Below, piece by piece: positions 8,391 through 16,954 of a stretch of 64,000 bases of DNA (position 1 is its first letter; each line of letters opens with the position of its first letter). A program made the position numbers and the translations under genes. Source of the DNA: DATAVB01 sp036267955 (GTDB lineage: Bacteria > Actinomycetota > Actinomycetes > Mycobacteriales > QHCD01); assembly GCA_036267955.1 (NCBI GenBank), contig DATAVB010000151.1:1-64000 (forward strand), written 5' to 3'. The notes below the pieces were generated by a model that was given only the letters and a program-made list of their open reading frames with translations, had not been told where the DNA came from and searched no databases.

Positions 8391-9568
8391 CCGGACCCGG
8401 CCAGGAACAATTCGGCGGCCCGGACATAGACGCGCGCCTTGCGGACGATATCCGCCACCTCAACGAATTCGTCGACCTGGTGGGCGATCCACTTTCCGCC
8501 CGGGCCGTAGACGACCACCGGCAGGCCGGCATCCCGCCACAGAATGGTGCCGTCCGTCGCGCCGGGAACTCCACCGATCACGGCCGGCTCTCCGGTGATG
8601 TCCTGGTGCGCCGCCATGACCGCCCGCGCCACAGCGGAATTCGCGGCCGTCTCGGTCGCCGGGCGGTCGTCGATCACTGTCGCCATGACCGTCACACCGG
8701 CCGCCACGGCAATTGATTCGGCATTCTTTTTGATGGCCGCCACGATGGCAGAATGGTCAAGGCCGGGGACGGTACGGATATCGAGCGCCAGCACGGCGTC
8801 GGCGCCGATCACGTTGACCTGGTCGAGATCGCCTGCGCCCACGACGGTCGGCGTCACGTACGGCAGACCGAGATGCGGGTGCCGGCCGGCGGATTCCTGC
8901 AGCTCAGCCTGATATCCGGCCAGCCAACCGAGGATGCTGCCCAGCACCGGCACCGGATTGCGTCCGTGGTCGGGCATCGCTCCATGCGCCATCGCCCCGT
9001 GGAGGTCGAGCCGGACCCGGATGGCGCCTTTCGCGGTCAGGCAGACCTCCTCGGCCTCCGGCTCGCAGACAATCGCCGCGTCGACATCGGCGGCGTGCCC
9101 GGCCGCCACGAAATGCTTGGCCCCCAGCATCATGCCTTCCTCGTCGACGAGGACAGCCAGCTTGATCCGCCCGGGAAATGGTCCGGCGAGCTGGAGTCTG
9201 CGCGCGGCGAAAAGCATCGCGGCGACACCGGATTTCATATCCGCGCTGCCCCGGCCGTACAGCCGGCCGTCCCGGATCTCCGCACCGAAGGGATCGACTG
9301 ACCACTGTGTACGGTCGCCCTCGGTCACCACGTCGGTATGGCCCTCGAAGAGCAGCGTCGGCCCGGGTCGCCCGCCGTCGACGACGGCAATCACATTGGG
9401 CCGGCCGGGCTCGATCTCCTCGACGAGCGGAGCCCAGCCCCACGACCGCATCAGCTCGACGACAAGGTGCGCGGCCGGCGCCTCGCCCCGGCCCGCGTCG
9501 TTCACCGTCGGCAGCCGGACGAGCTTCCGGGTGAATTCGACGAGTTGTTCATTCTCAGCAGTGTCCAC
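8387..9568 (-). CDS. M20-family metallopeptidase (ArgE/DapE/ACY1-like)
   Basis: The 393-residue zinc peptidase or deacylase has the metal-binding signature LLFEGHTDVV, the second site GRGSADMKSGVAA, and the catalytic Glu in LAVLVDEEGMM, followed by the dimerisation domain (GAMAHGAMPDHGRNP). The GTG at 9568 lies 6 bases after AGGGGAC, a good ribosome-binding site. The gene ends in a 4-base overlap with the P1 peptidase gene and follows the SDR gene by 8 bases. The substrate is unknown; acyl-amino acids or small peptides are typical. Confidence 0.9.
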   Translation of the reverse strand: MDTAENEQLVEFTRKLVRLPTVNDAGRGEAPAAHLVVELMRSWGWAPLVEEIEPGRPNVIAVVDGGRPGPTLLFEGHTDVVTEGDRTQWSVDPFGAEIRDGRLYGRGSADMKSGVAAMLFAARRLQLAGPFPGRIKLAVLVDEEGMMLGAKHFVAAGHAADVDAAIVCEPEAEEVCLTAKGAIRVRLDLHGAMAHGAMPDHGRNPVPVLGSILGWLAGYQAELQESAGRHPHLGLPYVTPTVVGAGDLDQVNVIGADAVLALDIRTVPGLDHSAIVAAIKKNAESIAVAAGVTVMATVIDDRPATETAANSAVARAVMAAHQDITGEPAVIGGVPGATDGTILWRDAGLPVVVYGPGGKWIAHQVDEFVEVADIVRKARVYVRAAELFLAGSG

Positions 9569-9576
9569 TGTGTCCC

Positions 9577-10329
9577 CTAGGCCGGTGGCTCGTACCGGCC
9601 GTCGATGGCGGTCCAGCCGCCGTCCACATAAAGCACCGAACCGGTGACGTAGGAACTGGCCGGCGACGCCAGGAAGACCGCCGCCCCGACAAGTTCGTCC
9701 GGACGGGCCCAGCGACCGAGCGCCGACTTGCGCGCATACGCCTCGTACCAGTCCGGGCGGGCCTGGATCTGTGCGGTGAGCGGCGTATCCACCACACCAG
9801 GCGCGATGGCGTTGCACCGCACTCCGGCCGGACCGAGCTCCGCCGCGGCCGTACGCAACAGCTGCACCATCCCGGCTTTCGTCGCCGCATAGACGCCCTG
9901 GCCCGGCTCCACCGTCAGGCCCCGGATGGAGGTGAAGGCGATAATGCTGCCGCTGCCACGGGACGCCATCCGCGGACCGAAGGCGTGCAGCAGATGGAAA
10001 GTGCCGGCGAGATTGACATCGACGACCCGGCGCATCTCGGTCACGGTCAGATCCGCCAACCTCTTGCGGACGTTGATTCCGACCGTCGTGATGAGGATGT
10101 CGGGCGCCCCAAGCTCGACTGCCGTCGCCGCCACCGCCTCCGGATCGGTGAGATCCAGTGCGATGCCGCGACAACCCTCGACCGACGCCGCCGCGGCATC
10201 GAGGTCCGCGCAGACAACACTGGCGCCGTGCGCGGACAGTCCCCGGGCCACTTCGGCGCCGATGCCGCCCGCGCCGACAACGAGTGCCGTCATCCCATCC
10301 AGCCGAAAAAGGCCTGTGTAGTCAGGCAT
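9577..10329 (-). CDS. Short-chain dehydrogenase/reductase
   Basis: This classical 250-residue SDR has the NAD(P) motif VVGAGGIGAEVA, Asp after the second strand (VVCADLD, suggesting NAD preference), the catalytic Ser region IIAFTSIRG and YAATK, and the C-terminal YVTGSVLYVDGG. It is the first gene of the peptide-uptake operon that runs to 2430. It probably oxidises or reduces a hydroxy or keto compound linked to the peptides handled by the operon, but the substrate cannot be read. Confidence 0.9.
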   Translation of the reverse strand: MPDYTGLFRLDGMTALVVGAGGIGAEVARGLSAHGASVVCADLDAAAASVEGCRGIALDLTDPEAVAATAVELGAPDILITTVGINVRKRLADLTVTEMRRVVDVNLAGTFHLLHAFGPRMASRGSGSIIAFTSIRGLTVEPGQGVYAATKAGMVQLLRTAAAELGPAGVRCNAIAPGVVDTPLTAQIQARPDWYEAYARKSALGRWARPDELVGAAVFLASPASSYVTGSVLYVDGGWTAIDGRYEPPA

Positions 10330-10504
10330 TCATGCACCCCACCTTCAGAGGCAACGCCGCACAGTGTGCTGCTCGGACCAGTGCCCTTGGTATAGCATGT
10401 GAGCACGGTCACCCGAGATATCGGCGTATCGCCGGTCGACTGTCAGGCTCGGATGTCCGGCCCGGCGGCACGTCCCGGCCCGGCGCCGGTTGTAGGGTGA
10501 CGGA

Positions 10505-11521
10505 GTGCCCGAGCTGCAGTCATCGCCGACGAAGGTCCTCCTCACCGGCGGTGCGGGATACATCGGATCAACCACCGCATCAGCCTGCCGCGACGCCGGG
10601 ATCATCCCGGTGATCCTCGACAGTCTCGTCACCGGGCGGGCCGAATTCACGGCCGGCCACATTTTCTATCCCGGCGACATCGCGGACGGCGCGCTGCTCG
10701 ACCGCATCTTCGCCGAACATCCGGAAATATCCGCGGTGCTCAATTTCGCCGCCCGCATCGTGGTGCCTGAGTCGGTAGCCCAACCGATGCTCTACTACCG
10801 GGAGAATGTGAGCAAGACCCAGGCGCTCCTGGAACACCTGGACCGCCTCGGCTGCAGCACTTTCGTCTTCAGTTCATCTGCCTCGATGTACGCCCCCGGC
10901 GAAGACTTCTCGGTGGACGAGTCGTCCCCGCTCGCTCCACAGAATCCATACGCGCGTACGAAGATGGTCGTCGAACTCATGCTTCGCGACATCGCGGCCA
11001 CCACCCCACTCAACGCGTTATCCCTGCGGTATTTCAATCCCATCGGCGCGGACCCACTCTTCCGTACCGGCCTGCAGAGCCGGCATCCCACCCACGCGCT
11101 CGGCCGGCTCATCCAGGCCAGTCAAACGGATCGCAAATTCACCATCACTGGTAATGACTGGCCGACCCGCGACGGCACCGGAATTCGCGACTACGTGAAT
11201 GTCTGGGATCTGGCCCTGGCGCACGTCGCGGCGTTGCAGCGGTTTGACGCCGCGCGGGAAGACGAGAGCTACGGCGTGATCAATCTCGGCACCGGCGAGG
11301 GCACGACGGTCCGGGAATTGGTGACGGCATTCGGCTCGGTCACCGGGCTGAGTCTCGACATCGCGGAGACCGGCCCGCGCCCCGGCGACTCGGCCGGCTG
11401 TTTCACTCGAAGCGACCGGGCGACGAAACTGCTGGGATGGCGGCCCACCCAGTCGCTGGAGGACGGCATCCGGCAATCGGTGGAATGGGCCGACCGGCGC
11501 CGGTCGATGCTCGGTTACTGA
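10505..11521 (+). CDS. galE: UDP-glucose 4-epimerase
   Basis: GalE interconverts UDP-glucose and UDP-galactose for the Leloir pathway and for polysaccharide precursors. The 338-residue protein shows the NAD motif LLTGGAGYIGS, the catalytic FSSSASMYAP and YARTK motifs, and ALSLRYFNPIGADP, GTGIRDYVNVWDLA and NLGTGEGTTV typical of the family. The start is a GTG at 10505. TAGGGT at 10493-10498 could act as a -10 box giving a nearly leaderless mRNA. It diverges from the SDR operon across about 175 bases. Confidence 0.92.
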   Translation: MPELQSSPTKVLLTGGAGYIGSTTASACRDAGIIPVILDSLVTGRAEFTAGHIFYPGDIADGALLDRIFAEHPEISAVLNFAARIVVPESVAQPMLYYRENVSKTQALLEHLDRLGCSTFVFSSSASMYAPGEDFSVDESSPLAPQNPYARTKMVVELMLRDIAATTPLNALSLRYFNPIGADPLFRTGLQSRHPTHALGRLIQASQTDRKFTITGNDWPTRDGTGIRDYVNVWDLALAHVAALQRFDAAREDESYGVINLGTGEGTTVRELVTAFGSVTGLSLDIAETGPRPGDSAGCFTRSDRATKLLGWRPTQSLEDGIRQSVEWADRRRSMLGY

Positions 11522-11559
11522 AACGGCCAGCAACTGAAACGGCCAGCAACTGAAACGGC
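11517..11559 (+). repeat. 16-bp tandem repeat at the galE stop codon
   Basis: The unit ACTGAAACGGCCAGCA occurs at 11517-11532 and 11533-11548 and again as its first 11 bases at 11549-11559. The first unit contains the galE stop codon. The third runs into the terminator stem. Replication slippage is the simple explanation. Confidence 0.8.
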
Positions 11560-11589
11560 TGGGCCGGGAGCAAACTCCCGACCCAGCCG
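11556..11589 (-). terminator. Hairpin terminator between galE and the MT0933-like gene
   Basis: CGGCTGGG..GGGAG pairs with CTCCC..CCCAGCCG around a CAAA loop, a GC-rich stem of about 13 bp with one 2-base internal mismatch. On the minus strand it is followed by TTTC and lies 10 bases after the stop of the small gene at 11599. It may also stop galE transcription. Confidence 0.65.
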
Positions 11590-11598
11590 CAAAAAATA

Positions 11599-11796
11599 TC
11601 AGTTGTTGTTGTCTTCGTTGTCGCCGCCGAGATAGTCGCCGGCCTTGTCCTTGCCCTGGTCGATCTGGTCGGAGTACTTCCCACCGGTCTTGTCGTCAGC
11701 GACGTCGCCGACCTTATCCAGGCCCTGATCCACCTGGTCCTCGTGGTCACCGGCCAGATCCTTCATCTTGTCCTTGGCGCTGTCGAAGATACCCAT
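11599..11796 (-). CDS. MT0933-like antitoxin family small protein (orphan)
   Basis: This acidic 65-residue protein begins MGIFDSAKDKMKDLAGDHED and repeats QVDQGLDKVGD, DDKTGGKYSDQIDQGKDKAG, the pattern of the MT0933/Rv0909 family. The ATG at 11796 follows GGGAGG at ideal spacing. In mycobacteria the family member is described as an antitoxin paired with a neighbouring toxin. Here no partner gene is adjacent: galE is on one side and an SseB-domain gene on the other. It may serve as a stress or phosphate-starvation type small protein rather than an antitoxin. Confidence 0.85.
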   Translation of the reverse strand: MGIFDSAKDKMKDLAGDHEDQVDQGLDKVGDVADDKTGGKYSDQIDQGKDKAGDYLGGDNEDNNN

Positions 11797-12028
11797 CAGT
11801 GTGCCTCCCGTTGACAAGCGGACGAACCCGACTTCCTCGTCGGGCCCGGTTGCGCACCACATGTGTTACGCACTGAACGGGACTGCCATAATCGGCGATA
11901 TATCCCCGTTCGACTGGGGCCTTACCCGGCTCCCAGGCATTGACACCTGACACTGGCAACAAATTTCTACACGCCGACGACACGCCGTAAACGATCGATC
12001 CACACGCGACACCAGCCACCCAATAGGG

Positions 12029-12991
12029 CTAACGGCGGTCGTCGTCGGTGCCCTCCGACCGTCCCGGTGAACCTTCGACATCGAAGCCTTCCAGTCCTTC
12101 CAACGTGTCCGGAATAGCAAGACCGTCGCGCCGCCACAGCGGCACACCGATCCGCAGAATGTGCGCTACTGCGTCATACACCTCGTTATCGTGCACGTCT
12201 GCGACGTGCACCTCGCAGCATTCGTCCGAGGCCGCGTTCACCGCCGCGACCGCTGCCGCCGCCAAGGGTTCGTGTTGCACCCTCCGGTCGACCATGATCA
12301 GTATGATCCGCCAGGCCCGGCCGCCCGGCTCCTCGAGGCGGCGGAAGACCCGTACGACCTCCAGGACCGGCGCCAGATCGTAGAGCGCCAACGCAACCGC
12401 CGAGTCGACCTCGTCGGGCACCGTTGGCCCGGGAAAATCGGAGAACTCGTCGTCCGGGCCGATCTCGTAGGCCTCGTCAACCTCGAGCCCGGCCGCGATG
12501 TCCGCGGTGGTCGACACGTCGGCAACATCGAGCGGAAAGCCGAACTCAGCGCCGGCATTCAGCCAGACGTCGACATCAGTCGGCCAGCGGGCGAACAGCT
12601 CGGCGACGGGCACCTCGACCCAGGGATCGTCGGCGCCGAGCCGGTTGGCGGCGGCCAACTGCCGGTAGGAGCTGTAGATCAGGGCGTGCCGTCCGGCGGC
12701 GTCGGCCACGCACGGCACCGACACCCCGCCGGTGGCGACCGCGGCGAACCCCCGGGTAGCGGACGGCTCGGCCAGCAGGCAGACCGTCGAGCGGGCCAAC
12801 GCACGCAACAGGGTCGCCCGGCCTCCGCCGCGGACGGAGCGGCACAGCACCTGCTCCAACTCGTTGGCCGGTTCGTTGGCCGGCTCACAGTCGGCACCAC
12901 TGGCCGCTGAGCCACCGGTCCCGGGCAGTCTCGCACCGGCACCAGGACGCGCACTGCCTGCGGAAAACTCATCGGCAGGATTGCTTAGCAC
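12029..12991 (-). CDS. SseB-domain protein
   Basis: The 320-residue protein has a proline/alanine/glycine-rich N-terminus of about 45 residues and then an SseB N-terminal-like domain: a basic helix (SVRGGGRATLLRALARSTVCLL), VPCVADAAGRHALIYSSYRQL and VAELFARWPTDVDVWLNAG. The second half (LYDLAPVLEVVRVFRRLEEP, HEPLAAAAVAAVNAA, YDAVAHILRIGVPLWRRD) fits the SseB C-terminal domain. The biochemical role of such proteins in actinobacteria is not settled. A second SseB-like gene follows immediately upstream on the same strand. Confidence 0.75.
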   Translation of the reverse strand: MLSNPADEFSAGSARPGAGARLPGTGGSAASGADCEPANEPANELEQVLCRSVRGGGRATLLRALARSTVCLLAEPSATRGFAAVATGGVSVPCVADAAGRHALIYSSYRQLAAANRLGADDPWVEVPVAELFARWPTDVDVWLNAGAEFGFPLDVADVSTTADIAAGLEVDEAYEIGPDDEFSDFPGPTVPDEVDSAVALALYDLAPVLEVVRVFRRLEEPGGRAWRIILIMVDRRVQHEPLAAAAVAAVNAASDECCEVHVADVHDNEVYDAVAHILRIGVPLWRRDGLAIPDTLEGLEGFDVEGSPGRSEGTDDDRR

Positions 12992-13077
12992 GGGTCCTCC
13001 TCACGCATAACCGGTCATCGACGCACGGAAAAGAAGAGATACCAACCAGAGCAGAAATACCGGTCACAACGGACCGG

Positions 13078-13920
13078 TCAGTTACCGGCCACACTCTCCG
13101 GTGCGCCACGATGCCTGATCGCCGACGCCGCGTCCAGCACGAGCGGCGAATCAGCGGTGGATCGAGGGGACGGAATTGGTGAGGAGGCTCGGGACGAACC
13201 CGACGCGCCGGACATCGGAGCGTGCGCGAGATTGGTCCGCCAAGCCCCGGGAGTACGCAGCCGGCCACCCTGCAACTCGGCCGAAATGCCGCCCATCGCC
13301 CCGGATCGGGTCGATTGAGGTGTTGCTGTGCTGATCGCCGGATCGGCGCCAATTGCTGACATGGCGGTGCGACGGTCGCATGAGCGCCGCAGTTCCGTAT
13401 CAGCAACTGTCAGCACCCCCAGACCCAGTGCAGCAAGCAATTCCCCGGTCACCTGGCCCGAACTCCGACTCTCGCCCGAGCCGATCCATGACTCCCACGA
13501 CGTACTGCTATTCGTACCGTCGGCGAATCCAACGTGATGCGCCGCACCGTAGCGCAGCGCGGTGCTGCACTGCCCGGCGCCGTCGACGTACGGGGCCGCC
13601 GTGGTGAGCCGCAGCGGCGCCTCGCCGCCGAGATCCAGCAGCAGGTCGTATCCGGCCGGAAGCAGGTCCAGCAGGTCGCCGCCGGGCAACGAGAACCAGG
13701 GCACCGTGCCGCGGGCGAAAGCCAGCTGTTCGGGGGAGGTGAAGGTGCAGATCGCGCCCGCGCCCGGGCGCCCGAGCGCTTCGAAACCGGGCCGCGCGCC
13801 ACGCTCGCAGTACGTCGTCGCCGCCCGCAGCACCCGGCGCAGCTCGCCGGGACCGGCAGCACCCAACGCGACGTCGCGGGCGACGTCGACCGGAGTACGC
13901 CGGGGCGTGGCGGGGGTCAC
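13078..13920 (-). CDS. SseB-like N-terminal domain protein with low-complexity tail
   Basis: Residues 25-115 of this 280-residue protein show an SseB-like fold: ICTFTSPEQLAFARG, VPWFSLPGGDLLDLLPAGYD and LLLDLGGEAPLRL. The remaining part contains a central segment with no family I recognise and ends in a Ser/Ala/Pro-rich tail that looks disordered. Together with the gene at 12029-12991 it forms a same-strand pair with an 86-base gap. A role in secretion or serine metabolism, as the family name hints, is not shown here. Confidence 0.65.
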   Translation of the reverse strand: MTPATPRRTPVDVARDVALGAAGPGELRRVLRAATTYCERGARPGFEALGRPGAGAICTFTSPEQLAFARGTVPWFSLPGGDLLDLLPAGYDLLLDLGGEAPLRLTTAAPYVDGAGQCSTALRYGAAHHVGFADGTNSSTSWESWIGSGESRSSGQVTGELLAALGLGVLTVADTELRRSCDRRTAMSAIGADPAISTATPQSTRSGAMGGISAELQGGRLRTPGAWRTNLAHAPMSGASGSSRASSPIPSPRSTADSPLVLDAASAIRHRGAPESVAGN

Positions 13921-13988
13921 GCAATCACTGTACGACGGAACATCAACCGCTGGAAAACTGACTAAACGACTAATTCCATCTTTTCAGC

Positions 13989-14987
13989 CTATCGGGCCGT
14001 TCTCTGGGAGATTTCCAACGATGTATGCGCCCTACTCGTCCAGGATTCTCCGACATCGATTCCGGCGTGTTGGGCGGCCAGCACCAGCGAACCCAGCAGC
14101 GGAGCCTGCTCGGCGAGCCGGGCAGTGGCCGCTGGATGACTGCCGGCCAACTCGGCGCGCAGCGGGTCGAGCAGTAATTTCCCGGCCGCGAACATGCCGC
14201 CGACCAGATGTACGTCCGTGGCCGCGCCCGGACCGAAGACCCGGTCCAGCACCGCCACGGCCAGCCGGCCCAACTCGACGCCGGCCGTCGTGACGATATC
14301 CAGCGCGATCGCGTCGCCGGTCTCGGCGAGCGCGACGACCTTGGGTGCCAACTGTCCGAACCGGGACCGGGCGAAGGTGGCGTCGTAGACCAACCGTTTC
14401 ACCTCGACGAAGTCGGTCACCGCAAACTCCGCGCGGACCAGGTCGACCAGAGCGGTGGGACCGGCCCGCCCGTCGACCGCGCGCAACGCCGCCGAGACGG
14501 CGCGCAGGCCGACGCTGGTGGCGCTCCCCTCATCACCGAGCAGGTAGCCCCAACCGCCGCAGAAGGCGCGCCGGCCCTGACCGTCGTCCCCGTACGCGAT
14601 CGAGCCGCCGCCGGCGATGACCAGCGCGCTCGGGTGACCACCCGACGCACCGGCCCAGCAGGTGACCCGGTCGGCCACAACGCGGATATCCGCCGCGTGG
14701 ACGAAATCGGCTACAGCGCCGGCGATCAGGGCCGACCGCGGGTCGGGATCGTCCACATTGGTCATGCCGGCGACGACGGAGCGAATCTGGATGTCGGCCG
14801 GCAGACCGGCGAGCGCGCCGGCCAGGCCGGCCCGCATCGACGCCTCGCCGCCGGCGGCGCCGAGATGGTCCTGCGGGCCGCCTGCACCGATCCAGATCAC
14901 GGTGCCGTCGGGACGCGCGAGCGCGGCGGTAGTCGAGGTCTGGCCACCATCGATCCCGAGCAGGTGGCCGGCATCTGATGCGGGCAC
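13989..14987 (-). CDS. BadF/BadG-type ATPase, N-acetylglucosamine kinase-like
   Basis: The 332-residue protein belongs to the ASKHA sugar-kinase superfamily and resembles N-acetylglucosamine kinases of the BadF/BadG/BcrA/BcrD family. It shows phosphate 1 motif LLGIDGGQTSTTAAL, the second motif SALVIAGGGSIAYG, WGYLLGDEGSA and the adenosine motif DVHLVGGMFAAG. The start is GTG at 14987, preceded by AGGGT. GlcNAc phosphorylation would fit cell-wall or chitin sugar salvage, but another amino-sugar or a non-sugar substrate is possible. The upstream TATATA at about 14998-15003 could be part of its promoter. Confidence 0.8.
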   Translation of the reverse strand: MPASDAGHLLGIDGGQTSTTAALARPDGTVIWIGAGGPQDHLGAAGGEASMRAGLAGALAGLPADIQIRSVVAGMTNVDDPDPRSALIAGAVADFVHAADIRVVADRVTCWAGASGGHPSALVIAGGGSIAYGDDGQGRRAFCGGWGYLLGDEGSATSVGLRAVSAALRAVDGRAGPTALVDLVRAEFAVTDFVEVKRLVYDATFARSRFGQLAPKVVALAETGDAIALDIVTTAGVELGRLAVAVLDRVFGPGAATDVHLVGGMFAAGKLLLDPLRAELAGSHPAATARLAEQAPLLGSLVLAAQHAGIDVGESWTSRAHTSLEISQRTAR

Positions 14988-15012
14988 GCTGCGACCCTAT
15001 ATAAAGGGACGG

Positions 15013-16050
15013 TCAGCGGGCGCGGCAGATCGCTCCGTTGTGGGTCTTGATCTCACCGTGCCGGAGCACCTCGAAACCATTCTCGTACGCATAGAGCGCG
15101 AGCTGCCGGGCATTCATCAGCTCACGGTAGGAGAAGTTCATGACGTCACCGAACATCAGATAGAACATGCGCGTCCGCCAGGACAGCCGCGGGGTGGTCA
15201 GCACCGCGTAGCCACCGGGCTTGAGGAATTTCCGGTGCCAGTCGAATGCCAGCGGTTTGTATTCGTCCGGAAAATGCTCGACCAGGCCGATCGACACGAC
15301 GATGTCGAACTCGGCCGAGAAATCAAGATCGCGGATATCGCTCACCACGTAGGAAATATTCATCTGGTCGCGGTGCCAGACGCGCTTGTGGCCAGACTTC
15401 GGGTCGACGCCGAGGAACGGGTACTCGGCCGGAAAGGCGCCGAACCTGCCGTCAACGCAATACTCGTCATAGTCGACCAGGACGGCCTCGCCACCCGGAT
15501 ACATGGCCTGCAACAGCATTGCTTCATAACCATCGGCCGCGCCGAGAAATAGAATTCGCGGCCGCTCGACCTCGAGCCCGGCAAACAGCGACCGCTTCGC
15601 GCGCGGGTCCCAGATCGTGTCCCCGACCCGCTGGGCCTGATTCCAGACGGACCATTGCGCGACCTCACGGGCGGCGGCACAGGCGGCGAGAATCTCGAGT
15701 CGGGACAGCGAACGCCCCGCCTTCCTCAATGCGGCGATCCTCGCCTTCACCGGGTCGGCGTCGAAAAGGGCCTGGAAGGACTCGTTGAACATTCGCCAGG
15801 CCTGACCGACCGGAAGCGACTCGCCGTGCTCGGATTCCCAGGCGACTTTGTCCGCGGACCAATTCTGGACCTGGTAGGGCCGGCCGAGCTCCGACCAGCT
15901 CAGGGTGGAGAAATCGAGCGGAGCAAAATCGGCAAACGCATCGCGCTTACTGGGGCGCAGATCGGTGCGATATGTGGGACGCAGCTGGGTGCGCCCGATA
16001 TCCGCTTCGGTCCAGCGTATGCTCGACTGTCCGGTGTGGATAGTCGCCAT
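15013..16050 (-). CDS. Class I SAM-dependent methyltransferase
   Basis: The C-terminal half of this 345-residue protein is a Rossmann methyltransferase: motif I ILFLGAADGYEAMLL, an acidic residue after strand 2 (VLVDYDEYC), VVSIGLVEHFPDEYKPL and FLKPGGYAVLTTPRLSWR. The N-terminal 150 residues are helical and probably bind the substrate, which I cannot name. The ATG at 16050 follows AAGGAG at good spacing. The gene diverges from a TetR regulator with a 106-base shared region. Confidence 0.88.
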   Translation of the reverse strand: MATIHTGQSSIRWTEADIGRTQLRPTYRTDLRPSKRDAFADFAPLDFSTLSWSELGRPYQVQNWSADKVAWESEHGESLPVGQAWRMFNESFQALFDADPVKARIAALRKAGRSLSRLEILAACAAAREVAQWSVWNQAQRVGDTIWDPRAKRSLFAGLEVERPRILFLGAADGYEAMLLQAMYPGGEAVLVDYDEYCVDGRFGAFPAEYPFLGVDPKSGHKRVWHRDQMNISYVVSDIRDLDFSAEFDIVVSIGLVEHFPDEYKPLAFDWHRKFLKPGGYAVLTTPRLSWRTRMFYLMFGDVMNFSYRELMNARQLALYAYENGFEVLRHGEIKTHNGAICRAR

Positions 16051-16156
16051 GTGTTGCTCCTTCACCGGAACGTGAACGATCTTCGCATCATAGGCGTCCA
16101 GCTCGATCGAGGAAAGTACCGAGTAGGGTCCGATCAAGACAAAGGGTAGGAGTTGC

Positions 16157-16861
16157 ATGATCCCCGATGCCATCAGCGCGGACTCGTCGGTCCCGACCGA
16201 CCGCGTGCCGGAGCAGGGCAAGCCGCACGAAAACGCCCCGCTGCGTCGCCAACCCGTGCAGGAACGCAGCACCCGGCGGGTGGCCCGAATCCTGGACACC
16301 TGTGCCGAGCTGGTTTCCGAGGTCGGCTATGACGCGCTGACCACGACGGTCCTGGCGCGTCGCGCTGGAGTGGCGATCGGATCGCTCTACCAGTTCTTTC
16401 CCGACAAGCGCGCCGTCGTACAGGCGTTGACCCAGCGCTTTCTGGACGATTTCCTGCTCCGCCTGCAGACCAACGTCAACTTCGACCAGTTCGAGAACTG
16501 GTGGGAGGCGGTGGATGCGGTCATGGACCAGTACATCGAGATGCATCGGACGGTGCCGGGATTCGGCGTGCTGCACTTCGGTGACGTCGTCGACCAGTAC
16601 CTGCTCAACCCCGGCGAGGACAACAACACCGTCGTCGCCGAGCAGCTGGCCCAGCTACTGGTCGCGCGCTTCCAGCTCAATGACGACGAGGGATTGCGGC
16701 TCGCGCTGCTGGTGGCGGTGGAAGCATCCGACGCGGTCCTGACGCTCGCCTTCAAACGCTCGCCGACCGGCGATCCGAAACTCATCGCCGCGGCCAAGGA
16801 TCTGATCCGGGGCTACCTGGCCGGAAATCTCACCAGTGCCGTAGACCAGCCGGCGTCCTGA
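16157..16861 (+). CDS. TetR-family transcriptional regulator
   Basis: The 234-residue protein has a 30-residue flexible N-terminus, then the TetR helix-turn-helix: TRRVARILDTCAELVSEVGY, DALTTTVLARRAGVAIGSLY and QFFPDKRAVVQALTQRF. The rest is the variable ligand-binding domain. GGAG precedes the ATG. The divergent arrangement suggests it represses the methyltransferase gene and itself; no clear palindrome was found in 16051-16156. Confidence 0.9.
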   Translation: MIPDAISADSSVPTDRVPEQGKPHENAPLRRQPVQERSTRRVARILDTCAELVSEVGYDALTTTVLARRAGVAIGSLYQFFPDKRAVVQALTQRFLDDFLLRLQTNVNFDQFENWWEAVDAVMDQYIEMHRTVPGFGVLHFGDVVDQYLLNPGEDNNTVVAEQLAQLLVARFQLNDDEGLRLALLVAVEASDAVLTLAFKRSPTGDPKLIAAAKDLIRGYLAGNLTSAVDQPAS

Positions 16862-16870
16862 CGTCCACCT

Positions 16871-16932
16871 GTTGATCATGCGGAAACTGTTGTTTCGCAC
16901 GGCGTGGCGCGAACAGTTTCCGCATGATCAAC
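16871..16932. terminator. Perfect 21-bp palindrome between convergent TetR and yceI-like genes
   Basis: The arm at 16871-16891 (starting GTTGATCATGCGG) is an exact reverse complement of 16912-16932, with a 20-base loop. It starts 9 bases after the TetR stop and ends 22 bases before the stop of the converging YceI gene. It lacks a clear U-run on either strand. A bidirectional terminator or dispersed repeat is likely. Confidence 0.7.
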
Positions 16933-16954
16933 TTGAGTGAAGGGCGGGTGCAGC

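Noticed and set aside
16051..16156. An operator for the TetR gene divergent from the methyltransferase
   Set aside because: No inverted repeat longer than 5 bp could be found by eye in this interval.
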